Assembly: GCA_013288335.1 (NCBI GenBank)
Contig: JABDCC010000016.1
Coordinates: forward strand, 1-33,120
Reading direction: 5' to 3'
DNA from: Alphaproteobacteria bacterium
Lineage (GTDB): Bacteria > Pseudomonadota > Alphaproteobacteria > Rickettsiales > JABCZZ01
DNA: 33,120 nt
Both the position numbers and the translations under genes were made by a program. Within the stretch, counting starts at the first letter, position 1, and each line of letters opens with the position of its first letter. Positions 1 through 8,800 of the stretch are shown piece after piece. Below the pieces are notes generated by a model. That model saw only the letters and a list, made by a program, of their open reading frames with translations, made no database searches and had not been told where the DNA came from.

Positions 1-246
1 AACATTCGCGTAAGCAATATAGAGCCGGGAATGGTGGAAACGGAGTTTTCGATTGTGCGTTTTAAGGGCGATAAGAAAAAAGCTGAATCTATTTATGCGG
101 GCATGAAACCGCTAAGCGCCAAGGATATTGCCGACTCAGTGCTCTATTGTCTCTCGGCGCCACGTCATGTGAATATCAACTCAATTGAAATCATGCCGAC
201 CGAGCAGGCTTTCTCACCGTTTGCGGTGCATAGGGAAGCTGATTGA
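1..246 (+). CDS. SDR-family oxidoreductase, YdfG-like, C-terminal part (partial)
   Basis: The reading frame is open from base 1 and ends at the TGA at 244-246, giving the last 81 residues of a protein whose start lies left of the window. The residues include IEPGMVETEFS, a stretch of the form VRFKGD.KKAE, LSAKDIADSVLYCL and HVNINSIEIMPTEQAF. These match the C-terminal third of classical short-chain dehydrogenases of the YdfG (3-hydroxy acid / serine dehydrogenase) group, where the PG..(V/T)ET.(F/L) motif follows the active-site helix and the NIN..E.MP.(T/V)Q strand is near the dimer interface. The catalytic Ser-Tyr-Lys and the nucleotide-binding glycines are outside the window. Substrate is not deducible. 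The ATG at position 31 is internal, not the start. Confidence 0.85.
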   Translation, partial: NIRVSNIEPGMVETEFSIVRFKGDKKKAESIYAGMKPLSAKDIADSVLYCLSAPRHVNINSIEIMPTEQAFSPFAVHREAD

Positions 247-254
247 TTGCCCCT

Positions 255-310
255 GCAAAAGCCTGCTGACTTTTGCAATGGGCCCAACGCCTTCGGCGAC
301 TAAAGTTTTT
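255..310 (+). terminator. Possible transcription stop region after the SDR gene
   Basis: A 7-bp stem GCAAAAG (255-261) / CTTTTGC (270-276) with an 8-nt loop begins just after the SDR stop codon. It is followed by a small CGCC-TTC-GGCG hairpin near 289-299 and a run of five T at about 306-310. Together these could terminate the SDR transcript, but neither hairpin is a textbook GC-rich stem followed directly by a T run. Confidence 0.3.
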
Positions 311-394
311 CGGCCTGCTGGCCTCTTGAAGGAAATCCCTTTACACCAAGCCCTGATTTGTTAAAACCTCCACTCGGTAATAATTCGCTGTGCC

Positions 395-500
395 AAGTGA
401 GTGCAAGGCGCAACCGCGCACAGAAACTTGAGCGTATGATATTATACGTGAGTTTCGAGCACGGGAGCAACGAAGCGATCGCGAAGCACAGTAGAGTTAG
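395..500 (+). repeat. Structured non-coding stretch upstream of the tRNA
   Basis: The stretch 247-501 carries no convincing gene. Within it lies an interrupted inverted repeat: GAAACT (423-428) pairs with AGTTTC (451-456), and inside that CGTAT (433-437) pairs with ATACG (444-448). The flanks are rich in GCGCAAC and GAGCAACGAAGC-like words. This may be a palindromic repeat element or a processed leader of the tRNA transcript. No second copy was found in the window. Confidence 0.3.
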
Positions 501-501
501 C

Positions 502-577
502 GGGGGAATAGCTCAGTGGTTAGAGCAGGACGCTCATAACGTCTTGGCCGGGGGTTCAAGTCCCTCTTCCCCCACCA
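502..577 (+). tRNA. tRNA with CAT anticodon, probably tRNA-Ile2 (lysidine-modified)
   Basis: A complete 76-nt cloverleaf folds by eye. The acceptor stem is GGGGGAA (502-508) / TTCCCCC (567-573) with discriminator A574 and an encoded CCA (575-577). The D stem is GCTC/GAGC with loop AGTGGTTA. The anticodon stem is 528-532/540-544 with loop CTCATAA, so the anticodon is CAT at 535-537. The T stem is 550-554/562-566 with loop TTCAAGT. The D-arm to variable-loop part (AGTGGTTAGAGCAGG, CTTGG) resembles E. coli tRNA-Ile2 (CAU, converted to lysidine-AU by TilS) more than elongator tRNA-Met. The acceptor does not carry the C4/C5 pairs of E. coli tRNA-Ile2, so elongator Met remains possible. Confidence 0.9.
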
Positions 578-701
578 CTGATTTTTGATATTCACTGTTC
601 CAAGAATATCTCCGCTAGATATCTGTGGAGTGTCCTAATTTACCAATGCCTATATCAGAATAGCTGATGACAATTTCCATTACATTCCTATAATCTGCCA
701 T

Positions 702-1352
702 ATGAAATTTTATTTGCGTATGGCTATAGTTTGCATAGGCACGGCACTCTGTTTTTTTTCGCAACCGGCAGAAGCGCTTCAATCCTATTTTATTAACAAT
801 GAAATTGAAGCAAACAACATTGAAATGTTTCCAAAATGGACGGAAATGTTAGGGCACTATAATACAGAATCCCATCAATTAGATGGCGTATGCGGTAAGC
901 AGCAATACAGCACATGTAAGTTAAAAGAATGGAAGGAGTTTGTGGAAGGGCTTCGTGGTAAACCGCGCCTTGCGCAGATGAATGCAATCAACCGGTTCGT
1001 CAATAAATACCCCTATATAGAAGATATAGTTAATTGGGGGGTGGAGGATTACTGGGCGGATGTCTATGAGTTTCAGAGAAAGAGCGGTGATTGTGAGGAT
1101 TACGCTATTGCAAAATTTATGTCACTTCGTGCACTCGGTGTACCCGATGACGATATGCGCATAGAGGTGGTGCAGGATCTGAACCTTGGAGGGATCTTGC
1201 ATGCTGTTCTGATTGTATTTGTGGATGACGATGTATACGTGCTCGACAACCAGATAAAGCAAGTGGTTAAAGCAGTCGACATTTATCACTATAAACCGAT
1301 TTACTCTATTAATGAAGAGCACTGGTGGCAGCATATAATGATTCAACAATAA
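702..1352 (+). CDS. LapG-like periplasmic transglutaminase-like cysteine protease (BTLCP family)
   Basis: This 216-residue protein has a Sec signal peptide (residues 1 to about 25, ending PAEA) and is predicted periplasmic. The bacterial transglutaminase-like cysteine protease signature is clear: GDCEDYAIAKF with Cys131, LHAVLIV with His167 and YVLDNQ with Asp182 form the Cys-His-Asp triad. Acidic residues around the Cys (Asp130, Glu132, Asp133) fit the calcium site described for LapG. In Pseudomonas, LapG cuts surface adhesins (LapA, and the type Vb adhesin CdrA) near a di-alanine site and is held inactive by the c-di-GMP receptor LapD. Here the gene lies 66 bp upstream of a membrane receptor gene and in the same direction as a two-partner-secretion adhesin whose C-terminus carries PAAG motifs, so that adhesin is the probable substrate (inference). 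Two further cysteines (64 and 72) lie in the N-terminal half. The ribosome binding site is weak. Confidence 0.85.
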   Translation: MKFYLRMAIVCIGTALCFFSQPAEALQSYFINNEIEANNIEMFPKWTEMLGHYNTESHQLDGVCGKQQYSTCKLKEWKEFVEGLRGKPRLAQMNAINRFVNKYPYIEDIVNWGVEDYWADVYEFQRKSGDCEDYAIAKFMSLRALGVPDDDMRIEVVQDLNLGGILHAVLIVFVDDDVYVLDNQIKQVVKAVDIYHYKPIYSINEEHWWQHIMIQQ

Positions 1353-1371
1353 GTAATCTTGATTTACTTAT

Positions 1372-1394
1372 ATTTATATACCGCCTATATAAAT
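1372..1394 (+). other. Perfect 9-bp inverted repeat between protease and receptor genes
   Basis: ATTTATATA (1372-1380) and TATATAAAT (1386-1394) flank the loop CCGCC. The hairpin sits in the 66-bp gap between the protease stop and the receptor start. It may be an operator, an RNA processing hairpin or a weak attenuator. No T run follows. Confidence 0.4.
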
Positions 1395-1418
1395 GAACAG
1401 GATCAATAACCAAGTATA

Positions 1419-3551
1419 ATGCTAATGACTCCTTTTAATAGAACCCTGCCGCAATTAAAGAAGCCTTCCATAAAACCTTCGACCCTTGCGTTACTTGTTG
1501 GCGCATTGGTGATTATAGGTGTGATTCTAATGTTGCGTTTCTCAGCAGCAGAAGAGCAGCGGGAGCTTTTGCACTGGCAGAATAAGTTAAATTTAATTGC
1601 TGATAGTCGTACAGCAGATATAAGCAGCTGGCTTTCTCGTAATTTTCATGAATTAGAGGGCGTTGCAAGCAATCCGTCATTGCAATTATATGTCACTGCA
1701 CTGGAAAATGAGAAAAATCCTGGGGAGCTTTCACAGGAAGAGCCCGCTCAAGCGGTTTTTCTGCGCAACTTACTTTTAATGACGGCAGACAGATTGGGTT
1801 TTTTAAGCAAAACCCCCGATGCACTCAAAGCGATAAACGCTAATGTCCATAACGCCTCAGGCACCGGACTTGCGATTGTTGATAATCAGGGAAAAATTTT
1901 AGTTTCGACGGAAGGATTATCTACATTAAGCTCCGTAGTTGCGCAAAAAGTTGCGGACGCTCCCCGTGGGCAATCTACTTTGATTGATTTATTTGTATCT
2001 CCCACAGGGGAAACGCAAATAGGATTTGTAATACCTATTTATCCCATTCAGGGAGAAGCGGTTGCCGAACAGCAAATAGGTAAGCTCGTGGGTATAAAAA
2101 CCGCAGGCGACGATTTCTTTAAATTACTCGAGCATCCCGGTGTAACGGACAAAACATTGCAGGCGGTTCTGTTGCGCAAAGAAGATAGTAATGTGGTATA
2201 TATTTCTCCGATTAAAGACAGCAAGATGCTCGCTACTCGCTTTGCGTTGGATACTGCAGGACTGGATGCTGCTTTCGCAATTGCCTCACCGGGAACATTT
2301 GCCGTCAAACATGATCGACTGTCGCATACTGTGCTTATGACGAGCCGTCTCATTACCAATGCTCCGTGGACATTATTGTTAGCGGTGGATCGTGATCAGG
2401 CTCTGATGGAAAGCGATGATTGGCGCATCAAAACCGAATTTATTATGTTTGTTGCGATACTCGCATTTGTCGCGAGTATTATTGCGGCCTGGTGGTATGG
2501 CACTTCACGGCGCGCGATGCTGCTATCGGCACAGACAGCCCATTTGGCAGCGCATTCTATCGCACAGGAAAAATTGTTGCGCCTTGTCACCGACAATCAG
2601 CCATCGCCTATATTTATTGCCGATAAAAATAATATCGTGCGTTTTGCAAACACAAAAGCGGCGGAAGATTTTCACATTCCGGCAACCGATGCGGTTGGGA
2701 AAGATCTGCCTTCTTTGATGGGGAGCGCTGCCGCTAAAATATATGTAGATATTAATAGGCAGGCGTTAGATACAGGCAAAATGCTTACCGATACGCACCG
2801 TACTGAAGGCAAAAAACCCGCAGTCATACGTTCAGAGCATTTACCTCTTGCTCATATACCCATAGATAGTCTTCCTTTTCCGTCGCCGGGTGTATTAGTC
2901 ATCAAACAAGATGTAACGGATATTGTAACAGAGCGGGAACGCCGTGTTCGTACACTGCATCACCTGGTGGATACATTGGTAAGAATGGTGGACGAGCGCG
3001 ATCCTTATTCCGCAAATCATTCCGCAAATGTTGCTTTTCTTGCGCGCGAGATAGGGCAGGATCTTTCTATATCCCTTGAACTTATTGAAACAGCGGAAAC
3101 AGCAGGAAAGCTGATGAATATAGGAAAGATTCTGGTTCCAAGTAATATTCTAACAAAATCTTCTTCGCTTGCAAAAGATGAAATAAAAACTATTCGGGAC
3201 TCTCTAAACGAAAGCATTACTGTTCTTGAAAAAATAGAGTTTGATGGTCCCGTTGTCGATACACTGAAACAAGCACCCGAACACTTTGATGGTAGTGGCC
3301 CATTACAATTAAAAGGTGAAAATATTCTGATTACAGCGCGCATCATAGCGGTTGCAAATAGCTTTATAGGAATGATTAGCCCTCGCTCGTATCGCTCTGC
3401 TATTACTATCGAGCAGACGGCCACCTTATTATTGCAGGATAACGACAAACAATTCGATCGCCGTGTCGTAATAGCACTTATCAATTTCATTGAGAATAGA
3501 AATGGTAAGAAACTCCTTATCGAGTTGCAGGCGGCTAATAAATTAAAATAG
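1419..3551 (+). CDS. Membrane receptor: double-Cache-like sensor, PAS, degenerate HD-GYP domain
   Basis: The product has 710 residues. A first membrane helix (about 22-40) and a second (about 340-360) enclose a roughly 300-residue periplasmic domain that looks like a double Cache sensor. A PAS-like domain (about 385-505) follows, then a region similar to HD-GYP c-di-GMP phosphodiesterases (about 510-690). HD-GYP landmarks can be followed (VDERDPYSANHSANVAFLA, ILTKSSSL, EHFDGSGP, ARIIAVANSF, RSYRSAI), but the metal ligands are mostly replaced. The HD pair is Met566-Asn567 in KLMNIGK, the HHE motif reads APE at 619-621, the tyrosine of GYP is missing and the late VAD is VAN (Asn646). I therefore infer an inactive, possibly ligand-binding domain rather than a phosphodiesterase. 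The position directly after the LapG-like gene suggests a LapD-like control role, a guess from context. The start could also be Met3 at 1425. Confidence 0.75.
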   Translation: MLMTPFNRTLPQLKKPSIKPSTLALLVGALVIIGVILMLRFSAAEEQRELLHWQNKLNLIADSRTADISSWLSRNFHELEGVASNPSLQLYVTALENEKNPGELSQEEPAQAVFLRNLLLMTADRLGFLSKTPDALKAINANVHNASGTGLAIVDNQGKILVSTEGLSTLSSVVAQKVADAPRGQSTLIDLFVSPTGETQIGFVIPIYPIQGEAVAEQQIGKLVGIKTAGDDFFKLLEHPGVTDKTLQAVLLRKEDSNVVYISPIKDSKMLATRFALDTAGLDAAFAIASPGTFAVKHDRLSHTVLMTSRLITNAPWTLLLAVDRDQALMESDDWRIKTEFIMFVAILAFVASIIAAWWYGTSRRAMLLSAQTAHLAAHSIAQEKLLRLVTDNQPSPIFIADKNNIVRFANTKAAEDFHIPATDAVGKDLPSLMGSAAAKIYVDINRQALDTGKMLTDTHRTEGKKPAVIRSEHLPLAHIPIDSLPFPSPGVLVIKQDVTDIVTERERRVRTLHHLVDTLVRMVDERDPYSANHSANVAFLAREIGQDLSISLELIETAETAGKLMNIGKILVPSNILTKSSSLAKDEIKTIRDSLNESITVLEKIEFDGPVVDTLKQAPEHFDGSGPLQLKGENILITARIIAVANSFIGMISPRSYRSAITIEQTATLLLQDNDKQFDRRVVIALINFIENRNGKKLLIELQAANKLK

Positions 3552-3833
3552 CCCCTATCACTTGGTTTTCGAGACAAATACATGTGATATTTGCATCACT
3601 CACGGTTAACGCTTTATGTTTTTACAGGATCTTGGCATTTAAGCGGTAGCTCCCGAAATTCCCTTACAATTCTGTGCTTTGTGTAGATTATTTGGTGTCT
3701 TTAAAACAGGTTTATCACATAGCCCGAGCAATTATAAATGCTTTACTTTCGGGGGTTATTTTACTAATAATACCGCTAGAATTTTGGATTTAATGTAAAT
3801 AATTACTATTAATCAAATAATTAGGGTGCGACA
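3552..3833 (+). other. 282-bp gap before the TPS transporter gene; contains a stem-loop
   Basis: No gene is visible. CCCGA (3723-3727) can pair with TCGGG (3749-3753), with AGCA/TGCT pairing possible inside the loop. An AT-rich stretch follows up to the ribosome binding site AGGGTG in front of the ATG at 3834. The gap probably contains the promoter of the two-partner-secretion genes. I looked for a recognisable c-di-GMP riboswitch and did not see one. Confidence 0.35.
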
Positions 3834-5516
3834 ATGAAACGCCTACTTCGCCTGAATGTCGGTATTATATTGGCTATTATTGCTATGCCTGGTTTGGCAG
3901 AAGCTCAAATAAGGCCACCAACTACCACTCAGCCTGGTCAGGTGCAGCAACATCTTCAAATACAAGAAGAGCGCCCTGCGGTTAGTGAAGAGCCGCTTAT
4001 CACGTTGCCGGAAGAAGGCGGTAAGCACAAAGCCCTTAAGGGTGAAGCAACCTTCATATTAAAGGGCATTGATTTTGAAAATGTTACGGTCTTCAAAAAA
4101 GAAGATTTTCTCCCCGATTATGAAGCTTACCTTGGTAAAGAAGTAAGTCTTAGCACATTGCATGAAATTGCTTTTAAGATCACTGCGCAATACCGTAATG
4201 CTGGTTATATTCTTTCCAAAGCTGTCGTGCCGCCGCAACAAATAGGCAAAGATGGCATTGCTAAAATACGCATAGTGGAAGGCTATATAAACAAAGTGGT
4301 TTTCGAGGGAGTTCCTGCTACTGGCCTCTTGGCTAAATACGCAGATCACATTCGCAATGCGAAGCCTCTGGATGCTAAAATGCTTGAGCGGTATCTCTTG
4401 CTGATGAATGATCTTCCTGGTGTCACTGCACATGCAGTGCTTCGTCCTGCCACAGATGCGCCCGGAGCCTCTGATGTAATTATAACCATTTCTGAGAAAT
4501 CTGTGGATGGCTCAGTAACGCTGGATAATCGCGGCACTCGTTTTATGGGCCCTATTCAGGCTGGGGTTACTGTAAATGCTAATAATATGCTTGGATTATA
4601 CGATCGCACGCAGTTCCATGGTGTTATGACTGCTCAGGAAAATGAATTGCGCTATGGGCAGGTGACCCATGAAGAACAACTTGATAGTGATGGAACTAAG
4701 GTGGCTCTCAGTGCTGGCTATACACGTACGCATCCTACTTACACGCTTGATCCTTTTGATGTGCAGGGTTGGGACAGAGTGTACTCTGTGAATGTTTCTC
4801 ATCCGTTTATCCGTTCACGTCAATCCAACCTGTATGGCAATATTCAGTTTGACGCACATGACACTGCGGTTGATGTGTTGACCACCCAGCTTTACGATGA
4901 CCATCTGCGTGTTTTGCGTGGCGGTGGCTCTTATGACTTTATTGATATGTTCTCAGGCGTCAATAAAATGCAGGCTACATTGGCTCAGGGACTTAGCTGG
5001 GATACCAGCAGCAGTGATGTTCTTTCACGCGCTAACGGTCAAACCAACTTCTTCAAAGGCACTGCGCAGGTAAGCCGCCTTCAGACCATTAAGGGCCCGT
5101 TTGATTTCTATATCGCCGGTAGCGGTCAGTGGTCAGCTGATTCACTGTTGATCGGTGAACAATTTGGTATTGGTGGTGTGGATTTTGGCTCAGCTTATGA
5201 TCCATCTGAATTGACCGGTGATTCAGGTGCGGCAGGGCGCGCGGAAATTCGTTATAACCGAAATGGTGATTTTGTGCTGATTCCTAGTTACCAGCTTTAT
5301 ACTTTCTATGACATTGGCAAAGTATGGAATCGTGATACGCCTACTGGTTCAACGGCTTCTCTTGCAGATGCCGGGTTTGGCTTTCGCTTTAATGCCGAAG
5401 CTCCGCTTTCCGGTGCACTTGAGTTTGCTGCTCCCCTTACTAAGGTAGTGGCGGCAGATGGAACTCGGGACGGGTACGACCCACGGGTGTTCTTCTCCTT
5501 GGCGTACCGTTACTAA
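3834..5516 (+). CDS. Two-partner secretion outer-membrane transporter (TpsB; FhaC/ShlB/CdrB type)
   Basis: The 560-residue protein starts with a signal peptide (1-24, ending LAEA). A proline/glutamine-rich linker follows to about residue 65, where FhaC-type proteins have a plug helix. A POTRA domain spans about 73-150 (ILKGIDFENV, ITAQYRNAGYILSKAVVPPQ, IAKIRIVEGYI), then a beta-barrel runs to the end, closing with the aromatic C-terminus FSLAYRY typical of Omp85-superfamily barrels. The region GEQFGIGG near residue 443 occupies the place of the conserved VRGY loop motif and FYDIG near 490 the place of the F.D.G motif. It should recognise the TPS domain of the adhesin encoded next and thread it through the outer membrane. 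A ribosome binding site (AGGGTG) precedes the ATG. The transported partner is the gene at 5820. Confidence 0.92.
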   Translation: MKRLLRLNVGIILAIIAMPGLAEAQIRPPTTTQPGQVQQHLQIQEERPAVSEEPLITLPEEGGKHKALKGEATFILKGIDFENVTVFKKEDFLPDYEAYLGKEVSLSTLHEIAFKITAQYRNAGYILSKAVVPPQQIGKDGIAKIRIVEGYINKVVFEGVPATGLLAKYADHIRNAKPLDAKMLERYLLLMNDLPGVTAHAVLRPATDAPGASDVIITISEKSVDGSVTLDNRGTRFMGPIQAGVTVNANNMLGLYDRTQFHGVMTAQENELRYGQVTHEEQLDSDGTKVALSAGYTRTHPTYTLDPFDVQGWDRVYSVNVSHPFIRSRQSNLYGNIQFDAHDTAVDVLTTQLYDDHLRVLRGGGSYDFIDMFSGVNKMQATLAQGLSWDTSSSDVLSRANGQTNFFKGTAQVSRLQTIKGPFDFYIAGSGQWSADSLLIGEQFGIGGVDFGSAYDPSELTGDSGAAGRAEIRYNRNGDFVLIPSYQLYTFYDIGKVWNRDTPTGSTASLADAGFGFRFNAEAPLSGALEFAAPLTKVVAADGTRDGYDPRVFFSLAYRY

Positions 5517-5819
5517 TAGTTTTTTTTATATTTAGCATGCCATGGGCTCAGACGACAACGAGCCACAAGTTTTGTAATCCATTATTATAGAACGATTATT
5601 AGGCGCTTATTCTATAAAGGCACCCAATAATTATTAACAAATTATTAATTATTTGTTAATAATTATTGCATACTCATTAGTATTCCTTTAAGAACTTTTC
5701 CACATTGCTCATTTATTAATAATCTGTTAATGAATTCAGCCCCGTTAGCGGACGATAACATCGCTTAGGACATATATTTGCTATATTAAACAGTTAAACC
5801 AATAACATAAGAGTTTTAT
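5517..5819 (+). promoter_or_regulatory. Regulatory gap before the adhesin gene
   Basis: This AT-rich, 303-bp intergenic stretch holds no gene. A run of eight T follows the TpsB stop codon. In the middle is the long inverted repeat reported separately (5625-5668). The last 100 bases are rich in TATATTAAA/TTAATG-like words suited to a promoter, but I cannot fix -35 and -10 boxes with confidence. AAGAG about 8 bases before the ATG at 5820 serves as the ribosome binding site. Confidence 0.4.
5625..5668 (+). repeat. 44-bp AT-rich palindrome with perfect 18-bp arms
   Basis: The left arm CAATAATTATTAACAAAT (5625-5642) is the exact reverse complement of the right arm (5651-5668); the centre TATTAATT (5643-5650) is itself nearly symmetric. 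It lies between the TpsB stop and the adhesin start. It could be a regulator-binding site, a cruciform, or an RNA hairpin that sets the ratio of transporter to adhesin. No T run follows the right arm, so simple intrinsic termination is less likely. Confidence 0.85.
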
Positions 5820-8800
5820 ATGAAAACGTCTAAATCCCGCCTTTACAGCAGCTCTTCTCTTTATACAGGTTTCATTGCGAGTGTGGCGTTTTCTATAGCG
5901 GGGTTTGGGAATATATCTGATGCTCTTGCGAATCCGCAGGGTGCCACTGTAACGTCAGGGCAGATTTCAATTACGCAGAATGGCACTAATGAAATCATTA
6001 CTCAATCCACAAATAACGCCATTATTAATTGGCAGAATTTTGATATTCTAAACGGCGAATCCACCCGTTTTATACAACCTTCATCCGGATCAGTTGCCCT
6101 TAACCGAATCAACAACGGAAATCCGACCGAGATCCTTGGCTCTCTTTCTGCCAATGGTCACTTGATGCTCATTAACCCTAACGGCATATTCTTCGGAGCT
6201 GGTTCTACAGTAAATGTAGGCGGCCTCATCGCGAGCACTGCTGATATCAGCGACAAAAATTTTAACGCCGGAAATTACAAATTTAATCACGCAGGCAACC
6301 CAAACGCGACTATCATTAATAAAGGTGTTATCACGGCTGCGCAGGGCGGTCTTATAGCGCTCGTTGCACCTGGTGTGGAAAATGACGGCATCATCAGTGC
6401 AAAAGTCGGCACGGTTGCACTCGGCGCAGCAAAAACTTTCACGATCGATTTCTACGGAGATAATCTCTACAGCTTCTCACTTGGTGCCCCCACTACTGCG
6501 CATACTAAAGACGCAAACGGAAACACACTTTCTGCAGCACTTGTTAACAAAGGACTTATTTCTGCTCAAGGCGGCAATGTTTATATGACCGCACGTGCAG
6601 CAGGATCACTGGTAAATGATGTAATCAATAACACAGGCATCATAGATGCGACTGCGTCTCATAAAGGCAAGGGCGGTTCGATCGTAATCGATGGCGGTAA
6701 TAATGGTACCGTAAATATAGCCGGAAATCTCAATGTTTCTGGCAAACATGCTGGTCAAACGGGTGGAAATATTACGGTTGTTGGTAAGCACATCACCCTT
6801 GAATCAACTGCCTCATTGAATGCAAGCGGCGCAGCGGGCGGCGGACAAGTAAATGTGGGTGGCAGTGCGCACGGAACTGGACCTCTGCATAATGCTGATA
6901 CTGTAACCGATGATGCAGGCAGCGTAATAAATGTAAGCGCACTGGATAATGGTAACGGTGGTACTGCAGTTCTTTGGTCTAATGTGGATACTGAATTTCA
7001 CGGCAATATTCTTGCCCGTGGCGGAATCAATGGCGGCAATGGTGGTTCTGTGGAAACTTCCGGTCATTACTTAAATGCAACCGGTGTTGTTAATGCAAGT
7101 GCTGCAAACGGAGCTGCAGGCACATGGCTGCTTGATCCCTGGAATATCACCATCGAAGATAATTCCGGAAGCAATGTTAACAATAATGGTGGCCCAGGCT
7201 TTAAAGCGACCGGCACTTCTATTGTTGATACTTCTCTTCTTGATGCCGCGCTCACCGGCGGCACAAACATCACTATAAAAACCGGCGCAGCGGGTTCGAC
7301 TGGCGCGGATGCTGGCGTTATAACCGTTGCTAACAATGTTGTCTCGACTGGCAGTGCCAATCTGACATTAGATGCTGCTAGCAATATTATCCTGAATTCC
7401 AATGTTGGAATTTCTGCTGGTGCAGGCCAGACGCTCGGCGTGACATTGGATGCCGGCAATAACATTGTATTAAATAGCGGTTCGTCCATCAACTCTGGCG
7501 GTGGAAAAGTGGTGCTGAATGCCGATACCGGTAATGTTGGTAATGGCTATATTTATATGGACTCAGGTTCATCCATTCACTCCAACGGCGGCAATATCAC
7601 ACTGAGCGGCGCTTCGGGTGATGTTAACTTCGGCGGCGTGTCGGTTGGTAATTATTATGGTGGCGGTGCAACCATCGATGCAAGCGGAACGACAACAGGC
7701 GGAAATATTAAAATCACCGGAACAGCGGCAACAAGCAATGGCACCTATTGGGATGGCATTGACGTAGTATCCGGATCACAGATATCTACAAATAACAAGG
7801 GCACGATCACGCTCGTTGGGAACAGCAGTTCTGGTGATAGTAGCAGCACCGGTGGCAATAGCAGCGGTATTTACATTCGCAACAGTTCGGTAACGGCTCA
7901 GGATGGTAACATTAACATTACCGGAACGGGTCTTGGAACTGGCGCTATACCAGACTTTGGCATTATTTTTGATAACGGAACTGTTTCTACTAACGGCACT
8001 GGAAATATTAGATTAATAGGCACTGGCGCAGCAGGTGCGGCGGGCATCGTAAGTGGTGGCTATGGTTATAATGCCGCGACTCTTGGTGGGGCTTCGGATC
8101 AAGGAAATATAACATTGAATGCAGATTCTTTGTCTCTTGCCGACGATACAATACAAACCACTAAAACCGTGACCTTCGCTCCACTTACAGCGAGCACAAC
8201 CGTTGGTGTAAATGATGCGGGCAGCGCACTTGATATTACACAAGCGCTATTAAACAGTATTAATGCTCCAACTGTAACCATCGGTAATAAAGCAGATACC
8301 GGCATACTCACCGCAGGTACCTTTACATGGGAAAATGCTCTTACTGCACTTAATCTCGTCACAGGTGGTGACATTGTAATAAATGGCAGCATAACCAATA
8401 CGAACACAACTGCCGGTACACTTTCTGCACATGCAGGTGGAAACATCACTGTAAACAGCACTGGATCAATATCTTCCACAGGCGCGGCGACAGGCGTAAC
8501 ACTTGATGCTGATGTTGCAGGTGCGGGCGGATATATTTTTATGGATACGGGCTCTTCTATCGTTTCCGATGGGGGCAATATCACGCTGGGTGGCGGAAGT
8601 AATGCGTTTAACACTGCTGCTGTATCTGGAAATTCAGGTCTTGGCGGTATTACACTCAATGGCAATAACACACTGGATGCACGTGGTAGCAGCAAAGGCG
8701 GAAATATTTCTCTGCTCGGAACTGCATATCAGGGCGATAGCCCCCTTGACGGCCTCGATATTTATGGTGGCGCAACTATTGAAACCAACCATGCAGGCAA

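Noticed and set aside
358-588. Open frame across the tRNA region
   Set aside because: It contains the entire tRNA and has no protein-like features or ribosome binding site.
3552-3833. c-di-GMP riboswitch upstream of the TPS genes
   Set aside because: Expected from the biology, but no recognisable GEMM-type core motif could be seen.
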